64,000 nt of DNA. Source: JAAFHB01 sp942493325. GTDB taxonomy: Bacteria > Bacteroidota > Bacteroidia > Bacteroidales > Prolixibacteraceae. The position numbers were made by a program, and so were the translations under genes. The stretch is from positions 5,084,001 to 5,148,000 of the forward strand of contig OW818689.1 of the NCBI GenBank assembly GCA_942493325.1. Direction: 5' to 3'. Below the pieces are notes generated by a model that saw nothing but the letters and a program-made list of their open reading frames with translations, did not search any database and was not told where the DNA came from. Every line of letters starts with the position of its first letter. The stretch's first letter is position 1. Positions 43,935 to 53,167 of the stretch are shown here, in pieces.

Positions 43935-46487
43935 ATGAGGAAAATATTAATTGCGGCTTTCATTTGTGCCTGGTTTGGGTTAGTTGCTGCGCAATCCAAA
44001 AAAGCGGAAGATCCAAATCTTAAGCTTTGGTATAACAGGCCTGCTTCCGTCTGGGAAGAGGCGCTTCCGTTGGGGAACGGAAAGATGGGGGCAATGGTAT
44101 TCGGCGGAATTGTCACTGAACGCTACCAGCTAAATGATCTTACCTTATGGTCGGGCTCACCCAAAGACGGAAATAAATCCGATGGTCCTGAGATCCTTAA
44201 ACAGACCCGTGAAGCAGTAGCTAACGGTAACTATGAAAAGGCCGGAGAAGCATGGAAAAAGATTCATGGACCTTATTCAGCGCGGTATCTGCCAATGGGA
44301 GACCTCTTTATCCGGATGGCCCTGGCAGATAGTACCGTAAAAAACTATTACCGCGACCTCAATATCGGGAATGCCGTTGCGAGTGTCAGGTACCAGACGG
44401 CCCAGGGAACCTATAAACGCGAATCGTTTATCAGTTATCCTGACAAAACGCTGGTGGTTGAACTGACCGGCAGTACTAAAAACTCCATTTCATTTGAGAC
44501 CTGGATGACGAGTAAGCTGAGGTATAAAATAATACCAAAGTCAGATAATTATCTTGTTCTTCAGGGAAAGGCTCCCAGTTACGTGGCTCACCGGAATTAC
44601 GAACCAATACAGGTTGGTTATGATGAGGTGAATGGAGAAGGAACCAATTTTGAAATGCATCTTAAAATAAAGGCGATTGGCGGCACTGTTAAAATATTGG
44701 GTGATAAGCTCGTCGTTACCAAAGCTGAGAAAGTTATTCTGTACCTGACAGATGGTACAAGCTACAATGGTTTCGATAAATCGCCGGGACGTGAGGGCAG
44801 AGACCCGTCTGTTGAGGCCATTGCAGCGATTGAAAAATCCTCGAAAAAGTCATACACTCAATTGAAGTCTGCTCATTTAGCTGATTATCAACATTTATTT
44901 AGCAGGGTAAGTCTTAATTTAGGGGTCGATGCAGAGGTGGTTAACCTGCCTACCGATGATCGGTTGCTCCGCCTGACCAAAGGAAATTCCGATAACCAGC
45001 TTCAGGCTCTATATTATCAGTTTGGCCGGTACCTCCTAATTTCAAGTTCGCGGGACCAGAAAATGCCTGCAAACCTGCAGGGCCTCTGGAATGATCTGGT
45101 GATGCCTCCATGGGGAAGTAACTACACCACCAACATTAATACAGAAATGAATTACTGGCTGGCTCAAAACACGAATCTTGCTGAATGTCATGCACCACTT
45201 TTTTCATTTATAGAGGATCTTTCGAAGAACGGCGCAAAAACTGCTAAAGTAAATTACGGACTGGATGGCTGGTGTCTGCACCATAACTCGGACATTTGGG
45301 CCAAGACAAGTCCTGCCGGCGGGGAAAACTGGGACACCAAAGGTGCACCACGGTGGTCGTGCTGGCCAATGGGCGGCGCATGGCTCTGCCAGGATCTTTA
45401 CCGGCATTATGAATATTCGGGTGACCAGAAATTTCTGCGTGAAAAAGCGTTACCTTTAATGAAAGGGGCAGCCGAGTTCCTGCTTGGCTGGCTTGTGGAA
45501 GGCCCAAATGGTTATCTGGTAACCAATCCGGCAACCTCACCTGAAAATACCTTCACGCTTGCCGGAAAAAGCTTTGAAGTGAGCATGGCAACGACAATGG
45601 ACATGGCCATTACCCGTGATCTGTTTTCAAATACAATCCGTACACTTGAGATTCTGAAAACTGATCCTGAGTTTAAGGCTAAACTTGAATCAGCTTTGAA
45701 GCGTCTCTATCCCTACCATATCGGGCAGTATGGTCAGCTTCAGGAGTGGTTCCTTGATTGGGACAGTCCGCAAGATAAGCACAGACACCTGTCTCACCTT
45801 TTCGGACTTTTCCCGGGCAACCAGATTAGTCCCCGTCATACACCGGACCTTGCTGCAGCTGCAAAACAATCGATGATCCATCGTGGTGACGTAAGCACCG
45901 GCTGGTCGATGGCATGGAAAATAAACTGGTGGGCAAGGCTCGAGGACGGTGACCACGCGCTGAAAATCCTGAAGGCCGGCCTTGTTTATATCGGTCCCCG
46001 GGATGATTCGGTCAAGGGTGGAGGGACTTACCCTAACCTGTTCGATGCGTGTCCCCCATTCCAGATCGATGGTAACTTTGGCGGAACTGCCGGAATCACC
46101 GAAATGTTATTGCAAAGTTATGACGGGTTGATTAGTCTGCTTCCTGCATTACCTGCTGAATGGCCTGTCGGGGAAGTCAGTGGAATAAAGGCCAGGGGAG
46201 GATTTACAGTGGAAATGATATGGAACAAACGATCACTTTCGAAGGCCCGGATTTTTTCAGAACTGGGCGGCAATTGTCGTATCCGCACCTTCGTCCCGGT
46301 TAAGGTAATCGAAGTAACGTCAAAAACAGCACAGGGTGAAAATCCTAATCCGTTTTATCTGATGAATGCTGAGGCACCTGTTGAGAAAAATAATAAAATA
46401 TCTTTGCTGACAGTTCCGCTTTCAAAGGAATACGTGATTGATTTCGAAACACAAAAAGGCAAAAGTTATACCCTGGTTCCACTATAA
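43935..46487 (+). CDS. GH95 alpha-L-fucosidase / alpha-L-galactosidase
   Basis: The 850-residue protein has a signal peptide (about 1-20), then an N-terminal beta-sandwich (NRPASVWEEALPLGNGKMG, typical of GH95), a linker and an alpha6/alpha6 barrel. The barrel has the family motif NINTEMNYWLAQNTNLAECH and a later GDVSTGWSMAWKINWWARL, and a C-terminal beta domain follows. GH95 enzymes invert configuration and release alpha-1,2-linked L-fucose or L-galactose. ATG 43935 is preferred over a TTG two codons upstream. It starts 34 bp after the beta-helix lipoprotein gene. Confidence 0.93.
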   Translation: MRKILIAAFICAWFGLVAAQSKKAEDPNLKLWYNRPASVWEEALPLGNGKMGAMVFGGIVTERYQLNDLTLWSGSPKDGNKSDGPEILKQTREAVANGNYEKAGEAWKKIHGPYSARYLPMGDLFIRMALADSTVKNYYRDLNIGNAVASVRYQTAQGTYKRESFISYPDKTLVVELTGSTKNSISFETWMTSKLRYKIIPKSDNYLVLQGKAPSYVAHRNYEPIQVGYDEVNGEGTNFEMHLKIKAIGGTVKILGDKLVVTKAEKVILYLTDGTSYNGFDKSPGREGRDPSVEAIAAIEKSSKKSYTQLKSAHLADYQHLFSRVSLNLGVDAEVVNLPTDDRLLRLTKGNSDNQLQALYYQFGRYLLISSSRDQKMPANLQGLWNDLVMPPWGSNYTTNINTEMNYWLAQNTNLAECHAPLFSFIEDLSKNGAKTAKVNYGLDGWCLHHNSDIWAKTSPAGGENWDTKGAPRWSCWPMGGAWLCQDLYRHYEYSGDQKFLREKALPLMKGAAEFLLGWLVEGPNGYLVTNPATSPENTFTLAGKSFEVSMATTMDMAITRDLFSNTIRTLEILKTDPEFKAKLESALKRLYPYHIGQYGQLQEWFLDWDSPQDKHRHLSHLFGLFPGNQISPRHTPDLAAAAKQSMIHRGDVSTGWSMAWKINWWARLEDGDHALKILKAGLVYIGPRDDSVKGGGTYPNLFDACPPFQIDGNFGGTAGITEMLLQSYDGLISLLPALPAEWPVGEVSGIKARGGFTVEMIWNKRSLSKARIFSELGGNCRIRTFVPVKVIEVTSKTAQGENPNPFYLMNAEAPVEKNNKISLLTVPLSKEYVIDFETQKGKSYTLVPL

Positions 46488-46500
46488 AATGTTATTTTAA

Positions 46501-46535
46501 CTTAGTGAACCTTTGTGTCTTAGCGTCTTTGCGGC
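46501..46535. repeat. CTTTGCG-type dispersed repeat word
   Basis: The sequence GTGTCTTAGCGTCTTTGCGGC matches a motif class also seen at 50199-50294 (CGCAGAGATCGCAAAG and CGTTCTTTGCG). It sits in the gap between the GH95 and alginate-lyase-fold genes. Confidence 0.5.
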
Positions 46536-46581
46536 AAAAATATGATTTTCTAAAGTATACTGTAAATTATAAAAATTTAAA

Positions 46582-47754
46582 ATGAAGTTTAAACAGGCAA
46601 TTGTCACACTACTTTTCATCACAACTTTATTTTCAGGTGCTATTGCGGCCGGTAAAATTAAAAATAAGGCAGTTAAAGTTTTAAAAAGCGAAATCCTGGT
46701 AAGGGCTGATCTTGCTTTAGCACTGGAGCCGCAGACCATTACAATGTATGCCTGTCCCCGGAGTGCCGGGGGAATAAACGATTTTTATTCTGAAGGAGAT
46801 TACTGGTGGCCCGATCCAAAAAATCCTGAAGGCCCTTTTATTCAGCGTGATGGCATGACCAATCCTGAAAATTTTGTGGAACACCGGTTAGCCATGACCC
46901 GTTTTAGCCGGATCATTGGCACGCTGGCCTCAGCTTACAAGATTACAGGTGATGAAAAATACGTCCATTCAGCACTGAACCATTTAAATGCATGGTTCGT
47001 CAATAACGATACCCGGATGAATCCATCACTTTTATACGCTCAGGCAATACAGGGAAGGTTCACAGGTCGGGGCATAGGTATTATCGACGGCATACAGCTC
47101 ATGGAAGTGGCGCAGGGAGTCAGGGTGATGCAGAAGGCCCGGTGTTTTGATGCCAGTCAGCAGGAGGCCATCAAAGCCTGGTTTTCAGAATTTCTTATTT
47201 GGCTCACTACCCATAAATATGGAAAAGATGAAATGAATGCCCAAAATAATCATGGCACCTGCTGGGCTATGCAGGTCGCCTCATTTGCCAGGCTAACCGA
47301 TAACCAGGAACTGCTCGGTTTCTGCCGGACTCGTTACAAGGAGGTTTTTCTCCCGAAACAGATGGCTGAGAACGGAAGTTTTCCACTGGAGTTAAAGCGC
47401 ACAAAGCCGTATGGTTATTCTATTTTTAATCTTGATGCTATGACCATGCTCTGCCAGATACTCTCCGACAGCGACCATGATTTGTGGAATTATAAGACCC
47501 CGGATGGAAAGAGTATCCGCAAAGGGATTGAATATCTTTACCCTTATATCGCGGATAAAGAGAAGTGGCCATTAGCAAAAGATGTGATGTACTGGGAAAA
47601 CTGGCCCGTCGCCCAGCCTTTTCTTATTTTTGGGGCAAATGCTTTTAAAAACAATAGTTGGTTCGGGGTTTGGAAATCACTTGATCATTTCCCGGAAGTC
47701 CCGGAGGTGATCCGTAATCTGCCCATACGCAATCCATTAATCTGGATTGAATAA
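46582..47754 (+). CDS. Alginate-lyase-superfamily protein (secreted)
   Basis: The 390-residue protein has a signal peptide (about 1-22) and an alpha-toroid alginate lyase domain (Pfam alginate_lyase type). Conserved features are YYWWPDPKNPEGPFI-like sequence near 70 (GDYWWPDPKNPEG), the internal NNHGTCWAMQVASFA (near 225), where Asn and His are likely catalytic, and LDAMTMLCQIL later. Members cleave glycuronan chains; family number (PL5/PL38-like) is not certain. It is an intact counterpart to the interrupted gene at 32600, though of a different subtype. Confidence 0.85.
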   Translation: MKFKQAIVTLLFITTLFSGAIAAGKIKNKAVKVLKSEILVRADLALALEPQTITMYACPRSAGGINDFYSEGDYWWPDPKNPEGPFIQRDGMTNPENFVEHRLAMTRFSRIIGTLASAYKITGDEKYVHSALNHLNAWFVNNDTRMNPSLLYAQAIQGRFTGRGIGIIDGIQLMEVAQGVRVMQKARCFDASQQEAIKAWFSEFLIWLTTHKYGKDEMNAQNNHGTCWAMQVASFARLTDNQELLGFCRTRYKEVFLPKQMAENGSFPLELKRTKPYGYSIFNLDAMTMLCQILSDSDHDLWNYKTPDGKSIRKGIEYLYPYIADKEKWPLAKDVMYWENWPVAQPFLIFGANAFKNNSWFGVWKSLDHFPEVPEVIRNLPIRNPLIWIE

Positions 47755-47824
47755 CCCTTGTTTTGGGGTTTGAAATAATACCCGTAATTATGTACTTGAA
47801 TTTCAATTCTTTTAATTTAAACGA

Positions 47825-48469
47825 ATGCTCAAAAAGCTTTTTACCCGTCTTGCGATGATGACTCTCGTAGTTTTATGCTTTGCTGCAAATGATGATAAAG
47901 TGAAAAATGTGCTTATTATAGGAGATTCTATATCAATAGGATACACACCTTTTATCCAAAAAGCGCTGGCTCCGGCTGTAAATGTGGAGCATAATGCCGG
48001 GAATGGCGGTTCTACAGTAAGAGGTGTTGAGAGTGTTGAAAAATGGATCGGAAACAGGCAATGGGATGTGATACTTTTTAACTTTGGTTTACACGACCTG
48101 GTTCATAAGGATTCACTGAATAAGTATGATGTCACGGCAAAGGTGGCCGTAACACTGGATGATTACCGTAAAAACATGGAAGTGATTGTAGCCTTGCTCC
48201 GGGAAACCACAGCGACACTCATTTATGTAACAACGACCGTTGTGCCTGAAAATTCAGCCGGACGAAAAGTCGGAGATCCTGCAAAATACAATGAGGTTGC
48301 ATTGGAGGTGATGAAGAAAAATGGTATTGAAGTTGTCGATCTGTACGCATTCTCACAGACCATTCACCCGCAGAATTCGAAACCCGGCAATGTGCACTAT
48401 ACCGAAAAAGGATATGAATTGCTTGCAGCGCCGCTGATCAAATCAATCAATACTGCTTTAAAAAGGTAA
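47825..48469 (+). CDS. SGNH/GDSL-family esterase
   Basis: The 214-residue protein has a hydrophobic N-terminus that may be a signal peptide (about 1-20). SGNH blocks are in order: block I VLIIGDSISIGY (catalytic Ser), block II with Gly in AGNGGSTVRG, block III LFNFGLHDL (with Leu-His in place of the usual Asn-Asp) and block V NVHYTEKGYELLA (His). Enzymes of this type often remove acetyl groups from glycans. The substitution of the block III Asn weakens but does not exclude activity. Its stop overlaps the start of the GH88 remnant. Confidence 0.8.
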   Translation: MLKKLFTRLAMMTLVVLCFAANDDKVKNVLIIGDSISIGYTPFIQKALAPAVNVEHNAGNGGSTVRGVESVEKWIGNRQWDVILFNFGLHDLVHKDSLNKYDVTAKVAVTLDDYRKNMEVIVALLRETTATLIYVTTTVVPENSAGRKVGDPAKYNEVALEVMKKNGIEVVDLYAFSQTIHPQNSKPGNVHYTEKGYELLAAPLIKSINTALKR

Positions 48470-48683
48470 ATACTATCGTGATGTTGCAGATAAAATGGTG
48501 CAGAACCTGACTACCGGGTACCGATCTCCCAAAGAACAAAACAGGGGATTTATTTTAACGCACAGCACCGGCTCAAAACCGTCGGAAAGTGAAGTTGATG
48601 TGCCATTGAATTATGCCGATTACTATTACCTGGAAGCTCTGCTACGCCAGAAAAAATTGAACGCCGGTAAGTCTATTTTTTAA
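48465..48683 (+). pseudogene. C-terminal remnant of GH88 unsaturated uronyl hydrolase
   Basis: A 72-codon stretch reads YYRDVADKMVQNLTTGYRSP, FILTHSTGSKPSESEVDVPL and NYADYYYLEALLRQKK. This is the conserved C-terminus of GH88 enzymes, which are about 380-400 residues. The other five sixths of the gene are missing; the SGNH gene directly precedes, sharing three bases. GH88 removes the unsaturated uronic acid left by lyases, so its loss affects completion of the pathway. Confidence 0.85.
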
Positions 48684-48705
48684 TCAGATATAAATTCAGA
48701 TAAAG

Positions 48706-50139
48706 ATGAAAAAGATTTTATTCCTGTTAATTACCGCTCTCGTCTTAATGCAAAGTGCCTTTGCCCAGGAGAGTAAAGAGGATCGTGACAAACGGATGCA
48801 ATGGTGGCGCGAAGCCCGCTTTGGGATGTTTATTCACTGGGGACCGTATGCGGTTCTGGGTGGTGTTTACAATGGCCATCAGCAAAGGAGAGGCGGAGCA
48901 GAGTGGATCATGAACCGTTGTAAAATTCCGGTGGCGGAGTATCAGAAATATGCTTCAACCTTCAATCCTGTAAAATATGATCCTGAAGCATGGGTATTGC
49001 TGGCCAAACAGGCAGGAATGAAATACATGATCATCACGGCCAAACATCACGATGGTTTCGCCATGTTTAAATCAGACGCCAGCAAATTCAACATCGCTGA
49101 TTTTACCCCTTACGGTAAAGATGTCCTTGATGGCCTGGCCAATGCCTGCCGGAAACACAATATGAAACTCGGATTTTATTATTCGCAGGCCCAGGACTGG
49201 AATAATCCCGGAGGATCAGCTGCCCGTAAGGTGGCTTCTGAAGGATGGCTCAACCGTGATTCTGCGCGCATTGATGCATATACAGCCGCCAATAAAGGAC
49301 ATTGGGATCCTGCCCAGACTGCAAAAACCATGGATGAGTATATGGAAAAGGTTGCGATTCCGCAGGTGCGTGAGCTGATGACCAGGTATGGGGATGTGGC
49401 TGTTTTATGGTGGGATACACCCACCAATATGACGGATGAATATGCCGCCAAATTACAGGATCTCCTAAAGCTTCAGCCTGGTATCATTACCAACGACCGG
49501 CTTAAACGACCCAACTTTCCGGGAGACACCGGAACACCGGAACAAAAAATCCCGGGTCAGGATGAACTGGATGGAAGAGACTGGGAGACCTGCATGACTA
49601 TGAGCAGTTCATGGGGATATAAAAGCTGGGATACCAGCTGGAAATCGTCCGAAACGCTGATCCGCAACCTGTGCGATATCGCTTCCAAAGGGGGAAATTA
49701 CCTGCTTAATATTGGCCCCGATGCACTGGGACAAGTTCCGCAGCAAAGCATCGATGCCCTTCATTCAATCGGCGACTGGATGAAAATCAACAGTGAAGCG
49801 ATTTACGCCACCAAAGCCAGTCCGCTGGGAACATTGACATGGGGACGCTGCACGCAAAAACCCGTTAAAGGGAATACGGTTTTATATTTTTCGGTTTTTG
49901 ACTGGCCCAAAGATGGTAAACTGGTCATTCCAGGACTCAGTCAACCCGTTATTTCTGCCAAACTATTGGCGGGCGGTACATCACTGAAAACAAAGAACAG
50001 TAATGCAGGGCTGGAAATTTCAGTTCCAGCGAAAGCACCTGATGCCATTGCTTCTGTAATCAAGGTAATTGTCACAGGAGAAATGGACACCGCAGCGAAG
50101 GGAGCAACAAAAAAAATGAAAACCGGCGCAATCGATTAA
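48706..50139 (+). CDS. GH29 alpha-L-fucosidase (intact)
   Basis: The 477-residue protein has a signal peptide (about 1-21), the GH29 barrel start WWREARFGMFIHWGPYAV (about 34-50), YMIITAKHHDGFAMF (near 105-120) and the nucleophile Asp237 in VAVLWWDTP. A short C-terminal beta domain (about 370-460) follows. It is a retaining fucosidase acting in the periplasm, releasing alpha-L-fucose that FucU and the dehydrogenase could then process. The broken paralog at 33757 shares the same architecture, with a longer C-terminal extension there. Confidence 0.93.
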   Translation: MKKILFLLITALVLMQSAFAQESKEDRDKRMQWWREARFGMFIHWGPYAVLGGVYNGHQQRRGGAEWIMNRCKIPVAEYQKYASTFNPVKYDPEAWVLLAKQAGMKYMIITAKHHDGFAMFKSDASKFNIADFTPYGKDVLDGLANACRKHNMKLGFYYSQAQDWNNPGGSAARKVASEGWLNRDSARIDAYTAANKGHWDPAQTAKTMDEYMEKVAIPQVRELMTRYGDVAVLWWDTPTNMTDEYAAKLQDLLKLQPGIITNDRLKRPNFPGDTGTPEQKIPGQDELDGRDWETCMTMSSSWGYKSWDTSWKSSETLIRNLCDIASKGGNYLLNIGPDALGQVPQQSIDALHSIGDWMKINSEAIYATKASPLGTLTWGRCTQKPVKGNTVLYFSVFDWPKDGKLVIPGLSQPVISAKLLAGGTSLKTKNSNAGLEISVPAKAPDAIASVIKVIVTGEMDTAAKGATKKMKTGAID

Positions 50140-50198
50140 CAATAAAATGGAAATCCTAAATCTATGTCGTTTCCTTAGCAATAACAGTTGAAATTTTA

Positions 50199-50294
50199 CC
50201 GCAGAGATCGCAAAGTTTTACGCAGAGAACCGCAAAGAAATTCGGGAATTTCTACCTCAGCGGTTCATTGCGCCTTCTCAGCGTTCTTTGCGTT
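50199..50294. repeat. Inverted CGCAAAG/CTTTGCG dispersed repeat
   Basis: Repeated GCAGAGA and CGCAAAG words (50201-50237) face the inverted words CTCAGCG and CTTTGCG (50257-50294). The gap 50140-50463 otherwise holds no gene; AAATCCTAAATC-type words at its two ends match the heptamer array at 11743-11847. Confidence 0.65.
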
Positions 50295-50463
50295 TAAATT
50301 TTTATTCTCATAGTCCTTAACTAAACGACATTGAATCCTAAATCCCAAAATCTTCAACCTGTGACTGAATGATGAATCAAAAATAAAACTGGGAAAAGAC
50401 GTGTCAGCTAATGCTGTAAAATTCAAATAACCAGGCTGAAATTAACTATAACTACCAATTCTT

Positions 50464-52035
50464 ATGAAATTAAATATTACGGGCTTTGTTTACTGTATGT
50501 TACTTGTCGCCGGTATTGGGTGCATGTTGACTGCAACTGCCGAGGCACAGGATTCAATGTCGGTTGTCAGAACTGCCGCTATTCTAACTCCAAAACAAGG
50601 TCCTGAACCCCGGATAAATGGTCAGAAAGTATTCGGCGTGCGTCCGGCACATCCCATCGTTTTTACGATTCCCGCTTCCGGTGACCAGCCAATGACCTTC
50701 TCCGGTGGCAAACTGCCCAAAGGGGTAAAAGTAGATCCCAAAACCGGTAAGATCAGTGGCTCAATTAAAAAGTCAGGTACGTACGTGTTAAATCTTATAG
50801 CGAAAAATAAAGCAGGAGAAGCGAAAAGTAAATTTAAAATAATAGTAGGGGATGAGATTGCCCTGACACCACCGATGGGCTGGAACCATTACAATATTTA
50901 CGGTACCCGGATTACCCGGCAGCAGGTGCTTGCACAGGCTAAAGCTATGGCCGGCAGTGGACTGATCAATCATGGCTGGTCGTATATGAACATCGATGAC
51001 GGGTGGCAGGGATACCGGGGTGGTGAATTTTATGCCATTCTTCCGGACACTGCCCGGTTTTCTGATATGAAGGAGTTATGTGATCAGGTGCACGACCTTG
51101 GACTTAAAATAGGAACCTACTCCACTCCCTGGGTCGAATCGTATGGCCACCGTATCGGCGGCTCTGCCATGAATCCTGAAGGGAAATTCGAACGTACCAA
51201 AGAGACTGTTGCACGGAATAAAAAATTGTTGCCCTTTGCCATCGGAACTCACCATTTCTATGAAAATGATGCAAAACAATTTGCAAAATGGGGATTCGAT
51301 TACTTAAAGTATGACTGGAATCCGATTGAATATGCCGAGACAAAGGAAATGTTCGATTTACTGAGGGCAAGCGGTCGCGATATAGTGCTTAGCCTTTCGA
51401 ACAGTGCCCCTTTTACTGCAATAGCTGAATTATCAACAGTTTCGAACGCCTGGCGCACCGGTGGTGACATTAAGGATAACTGGAAGAGTTTAAAAAGCCG
51501 GATATTCTCACAGGATAAGTGGGCGCCATTTGCCCGCCCGGGCCATTGGAACGATCCTGACATGATGATCGTGGGAGTTGTAGGATGGAACTCTGCTGAG
51601 AAATGGCCATCCAGGTTAACGCCCGATGAACAATACACACATATGAGTGCCTGGTGCCTGATGTCGGTTCCGCTTCTTTTGGGCAATGATCTGACACGTC
51701 TGGATGACTTTACCCTTAGTTTGTTAACAAATGACGAGGTTATCGCTGTAAACCAGGATCCGCTGGGTAAACAGGCAACCGTTATTTCGCGGATTGAAGA
51801 TCTTGGTGTTATGGCTAAAGATATGGAAGATGGCTCAAAAGCAGCCGGCTTGTTTAATCTTTCGGATAATGGGGTTCAACCGGTCGTGCTCAAATGGACC
51901 GATTTAGGAATTAAAGGTCGTTATATCGTCCGTGATTTATGGCGTCAAAAGGATTTGGGAACATTTGATAATGAGTTTTCGTACAATGTAAATCAGCACG
52001 GCGTTGTGATGGTAAGTCTGCGAAAAGCGAAATAA
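50464..52035 (+). CDS. GH27 alpha-galactosidase with N-terminal Ig-like domain
   Basis: The 523-residue protein has a signal peptide (about 1-28), a putative Ig-like domain (about 45-125, with LPKGVKVDPKTGKISG as in He_PIG domains) and a GH27 barrel beginning LTPPMGWNHYNIYG. The catalytic nucleophile is Asp284 in LKYDWNP and the acid/base Asp335 in WRTGGDIKDNW. A C-terminal beta domain completes it. It releases terminal alpha-D-galactose (or beta-L-arabinopyranose) by a retaining mechanism in the periplasm. The unknown gene at 52040 begins 4 bp after its stop. Confidence 0.94.
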   Translation: MKLNITGFVYCMLLVAGIGCMLTATAEAQDSMSVVRTAAILTPKQGPEPRINGQKVFGVRPAHPIVFTIPASGDQPMTFSGGKLPKGVKVDPKTGKISGSIKKSGTYVLNLIAKNKAGEAKSKFKIIVGDEIALTPPMGWNHYNIYGTRITRQQVLAQAKAMAGSGLINHGWSYMNIDDGWQGYRGGEFYAILPDTARFSDMKELCDQVHDLGLKIGTYSTPWVESYGHRIGGSAMNPEGKFERTKETVARNKKLLPFAIGTHHFYENDAKQFAKWGFDYLKYDWNPIEYAETKEMFDLLRASGRDIVLSLSNSAPFTAIAELSTVSNAWRTGGDIKDNWKSLKSRIFSQDKWAPFARPGHWNDPDMMIVGVVGWNSAEKWPSRLTPDEQYTHMSAWCLMSVPLLLGNDLTRLDDFTLSLLTNDEVIAVNQDPLGKQATVISRIEDLGVMAKDMEDGSKAAGLFNLSDNGVQPVVLKWTDLGIKGRYIVRDLWRQKDLGTFDNEFSYNVNQHGVVMVSLRKAK

Positions 52036-52039
52036 AAAT

Positions 52040-53008
52040 ATGAAAAAGATATTAAGCCTGACGGTTGCAATTTGTTGCTTCTGCATGTTGTCGATTGCCC
52101 AGGAACTTCCGCTGATTCCTGATAAACCCGGCACTTTCGAATTACTCAGCCGCACTGATTATACCATGGCTGAATGTGGCTTCACCAAAGCTGAAATGAC
52201 AGCAAATCTTCAAAAAATTTCTGAATTGGTCGACGTAGTTCGCAAAAATCCTGTTTTGCGTGATCTGAAGGGTTTTGATGGCAGGGCCAGGATCTACAAC
52301 GCCATTAATTGCAGGGATGATGGTGCGTACGCGGTACCTTCCCGGATTAGTTTTGAATTTGCCTCATGGTTCAGGAAAAAAGATGGCACTGCCGCAGGTA
52401 TTTTAATGGAGCCCCCGGAATGGTCGCTGATTATCAATAAATTGGTACCAATAGGACATGGGTTTTCGTCCGACAGGTTAACCAGGAAACCCGACTTTTT
52501 TACCGTTCCTGAAAAGAAGGAAGCCATCGAACCGGGAATTGACGTTTACGATGGTGAGTGTATTGTAGTTTATAAGCCCAATCAGCCCGATTACTGGTTA
52601 CCTGTTACAGTAAAAGAAGCTTTTGATGTGGTATTTGCGGAGAACAGGAAAGTTACAGATCAAATCCAGAGAGACTACGTTTTGGAGTATCTTAATAAAG
52701 AATGGGAAGCTATTCCTGAAGGAGACCGGAATAAACCGGCGACATTTAGTGGAGCGATATCACGGGTAGGCACCCAGGCGGGTTTCCCTTTAATTATGAA
52801 AATTAATCCTGCTTATTGGGACAAAAAAAGGCCGAAGTCTGATATTCAGTTTATTTACTTTAGAATGATTGGCAATAAGGTATTTCTGAAACAAAACACT
52901 GCGGCAGCGTTGAAAAACAACGGTATAAGTTATGCGCTTTACCGCTTTGAGGAATCACTCGATATGGATTTTGTTCGTTCACTTAAACCGTTAGTTGGCA
53001 AAAATTGA
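52040..53008 (+). CDS. Secreted protein of unknown function at the end of the cluster
   Basis: The 322-residue protein has a Sec signal peptide (about 1-20, IAQELPLIP after the cut). The mature part has LKGFDGRARIYNAINCRDDG, YWLPVTVKEAFDVVF and RDYVLEYLNKEWEAIPEGDR. It lacks membrane segments and catalytic motifs I can name. It follows GH27 with a 4 bp gap, so co-transcription is likely, but secreted proteins of this pattern also occur outside sugar loci. No function is assigned. Confidence 0.65.
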   Translation: MKKILSLTVAICCFCMLSIAQELPLIPDKPGTFELLSRTDYTMAECGFTKAEMTANLQKISELVDVVRKNPVLRDLKGFDGRARIYNAINCRDDGAYAVPSRISFEFASWFRKKDGTAAGILMEPPEWSLIINKLVPIGHGFSSDRLTRKPDFFTVPEKKEAIEPGIDVYDGECIVVYKPNQPDYWLPVTVKEAFDVVFAENRKVTDQIQRDYVLEYLNKEWEAIPEGDRNKPATFSGAISRVGTQAGFPLIMKINPAYWDKKRPKSDIQFIYFRMIGNKVFLKQNTAAALKNNGISYALYRFEESLDMDFVRSLKPLVGKN

Positions 53009-53111
53009 AACGGAAGAATTCGAACGGATCAATCTATGGCCGGCACAATTGTTCGATGATGTCGCGATTCAAACCGGATATTACGGTTACTCCCAGTCCT
53101 TTATTTGTTGA
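52995..53111 (+). pseudogene. Short C-terminal remnant of an unidentified protein
   Basis: A 38-codon stretch in another frame than the preceding gene reads KIETEEFERINLWPAQLFDD then VAIQTGYYGYSQSFIC before TGA. It looks coding but has no start and no body. Family not recognised. Confidence 0.4.
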
Positions 53112-53167
53112 AAACAACGTCAAACCAAAAGCAAATACTAATAACGACAATCCTTGCTTCTATCATT

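Noticed and set aside
31119..53008. Complete polysaccharide utilization locus with SusC/SusD
   Set aside because: No TonB receptor or SusD-like lipoprotein frame is present on either strand in this range; only enzymes and unknowns.
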